Below the pieces are notes generated by a model that ran no database searches, had not been told where the DNA came from, and saw only the letters and a program-made list of their open reading frames with translations. Positions 63,201 to 64,000 of a stretch of DNA of 64,000 bases are shown here, piece by piece. The DNA comes from Mansonella perstans (Eukaryota > Nematoda > Chromadorea > Rhabditida > Onchocercidae). The stretch lies in assembly GCA_037074765.1 (NCBI GenBank), contig JBAMDO010000572.1:248001-312000 (forward strand). The letters are read 5' to 3'. Position 1 is the stretch's first letter, and every line of letters starts with the position of its first letter. The translations under genes and the position numbers were made by a program.

Positions 63201-64000
63201 AAAGTTTTCAACCAACAATTAAAAATTCAGAAAGCGCATCATTTACTAGTTACCTGTATACCGGAAAATTTCTTCTGTATAATAGCAACCATCCGTTCAA
63301 TTTCTTTGTTTGCAATTGGTCGAGTTCGACTTTGCTCACGTAACAATGATACAACATGTTGAGTGAATTCTTGACAAGCCTGAAAAATAATAACTACTTT
63401 CTACAGGGCAGAAATGAATAATTTCTGTAAAATGGAAATTTTATCACTGATCTGATGTTTCCATTTGATGAGAATCACCAAAAACAAAAAAATGAAAAAC
63501 TGACTTCTTCATATTTCCGCAACTCTTCACTGTACACTAATCTAATCTGAGTAAGTTTTTGCCGATAATCAGCTTGATCCCCACCACTAGTATCATTCTG
63601 AATTGGTCCACGATTGTCCGGACCAGCCACACCCTCGGCAACCTAAAAAACATGCTGAAGAGTATATAAAGGCGCATTAGAAACAACAGAAATTTGTCGG
63701 TAAAACAAATGCAATACTAGTGCAGATCGAATTCAATTACATTATCGTTAAAGGTATGAGACTAACCAGCATGTTATCTAATCGCATAAGCTGTGGATCT
63801 TCCGGTGCCTCTTCTTGACCTCCTCGGATGGAAAGCGCTGGAATTCAGGAAATAACAGTTATTCGTTTTTGGATGCTAATAAATTCCCTTTCATAACTTT
63901 TCAAAATGATAAAATGCTCAGGAAAAATCTTGAAAAAAATATACCCGTTTTTTCTTTAATTTCACATAAAACTTCAAATAAAGCATTCTTCATACGATGA
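60177..64000 (-). CDS. ceh-20: PBC-class TALE homeodomain protein, CEH-20/extradenticle/PBX, 5' part outside window
   Basis: Exons: 64000-63945 (partial), 63837-63767, 63642-63505, 63379-63254, 62920-62856, 62695-62560, 62324-62225 and 61888-61737, then a last exon at 61056-61003 or 60230-60177. About 298 residues are visible with closed phase. PBC-A/B regions: [34 protein letters not shown] and [17 protein letters not shown]. The homeodomain starts [20 protein letters not shown], with the three-residue TALE extension (LSNPYP) and recognition helix [15 protein letters not shown]. It is nearly identical to C. elegans CEH-20, a Hox cofactor in mesoderm and neuroblast patterning that also works with the MEIS protein UNC-62. 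The C-terminus ([25 protein letters not shown]) is rich in Ala and Gly. The first exons lie to the right of the window. Confidence 0.95.

Overview
The window reads as nuclear DNA of a nematode, most likely a spirurid or filarial-type worm. It is strongly AT-rich, has many small exons joined at TTTCAG or TTTTAG acceptors, and carries orthologues of nematode genes (cuticlin CUT-6, ZIG-8, DPY-19, the PBC homeobox gene CEH-20). The order-level placement is inferred from composition and gene structure. I rebuilt the gene models by hand from splice sites. For most genes the reading phase closes across every exon, which is the main support for the boundaries given.

Left part (1-20 kb): the 3' part of rab-35 (+) runs off the left edge and faces a minus-strand pair. 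In that pair a cut-6-like gene (vWA plus ZP domains) is followed only 124 bp downstream by an unrecognised coiled-coil gene, an operon-like spacing. After about 2.5 kb without a recognisable gene comes zig-8 (-), a two-Ig-domain neuronal surface protein with a long first intron, one GC-AG intron and one apparently non-canonical 3' splice site.

Middle (20-34 kb): about 3.8 kb with little in it, then a run of minus-strand genes: COX17, SEC20 and PSMD10/gankyrin with 493 and 333 bp gaps (a candidate operon), followed by a small three-pass membrane protein. A UBE2K/UBC-20 ubiquitin-conjugating enzyme lies upstream of the run.

Right-centre (34-51 kb): dpy-19 (+), a 17-exon C-mannosyltransferase gene about 17 kb long, diverges from ubc-20 across 0.4 kb. 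Its 6.1 kb first intron holds an unrecognised multi-exon gene on the opposite strand. This nested gene is the least explained coding unit in the window.

Right (52-64 kb): a DCAF4 (WDR21)-type CUL4-DDB1 substrate receptor (-) with a perfect 20-bp inverted repeat inside a coding exon; about 2.9 kb of mostly non-coding DNA with a 57-bp minisatellite; then ceh-20/extradenticle (-), cut by the right edge, with two candidate alternative last exons of equal coding length.

The genes belong to unrelated pathways (membrane traffic, cuticle, neuronal adhesion, copper delivery, proteasome and ubiquitin, C-mannosylation, Hox cofactor). As I recall, dpy-19, ceh-20, cut-6, ubc-20, zig-8 and rab-35 all lie on C. 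elegans chromosome III, so the window looks like a piece of that ancestral linkage group. No bacterial-type, viral or transposon genes, rRNA, tRNA or CRISPR arrays were recognised.
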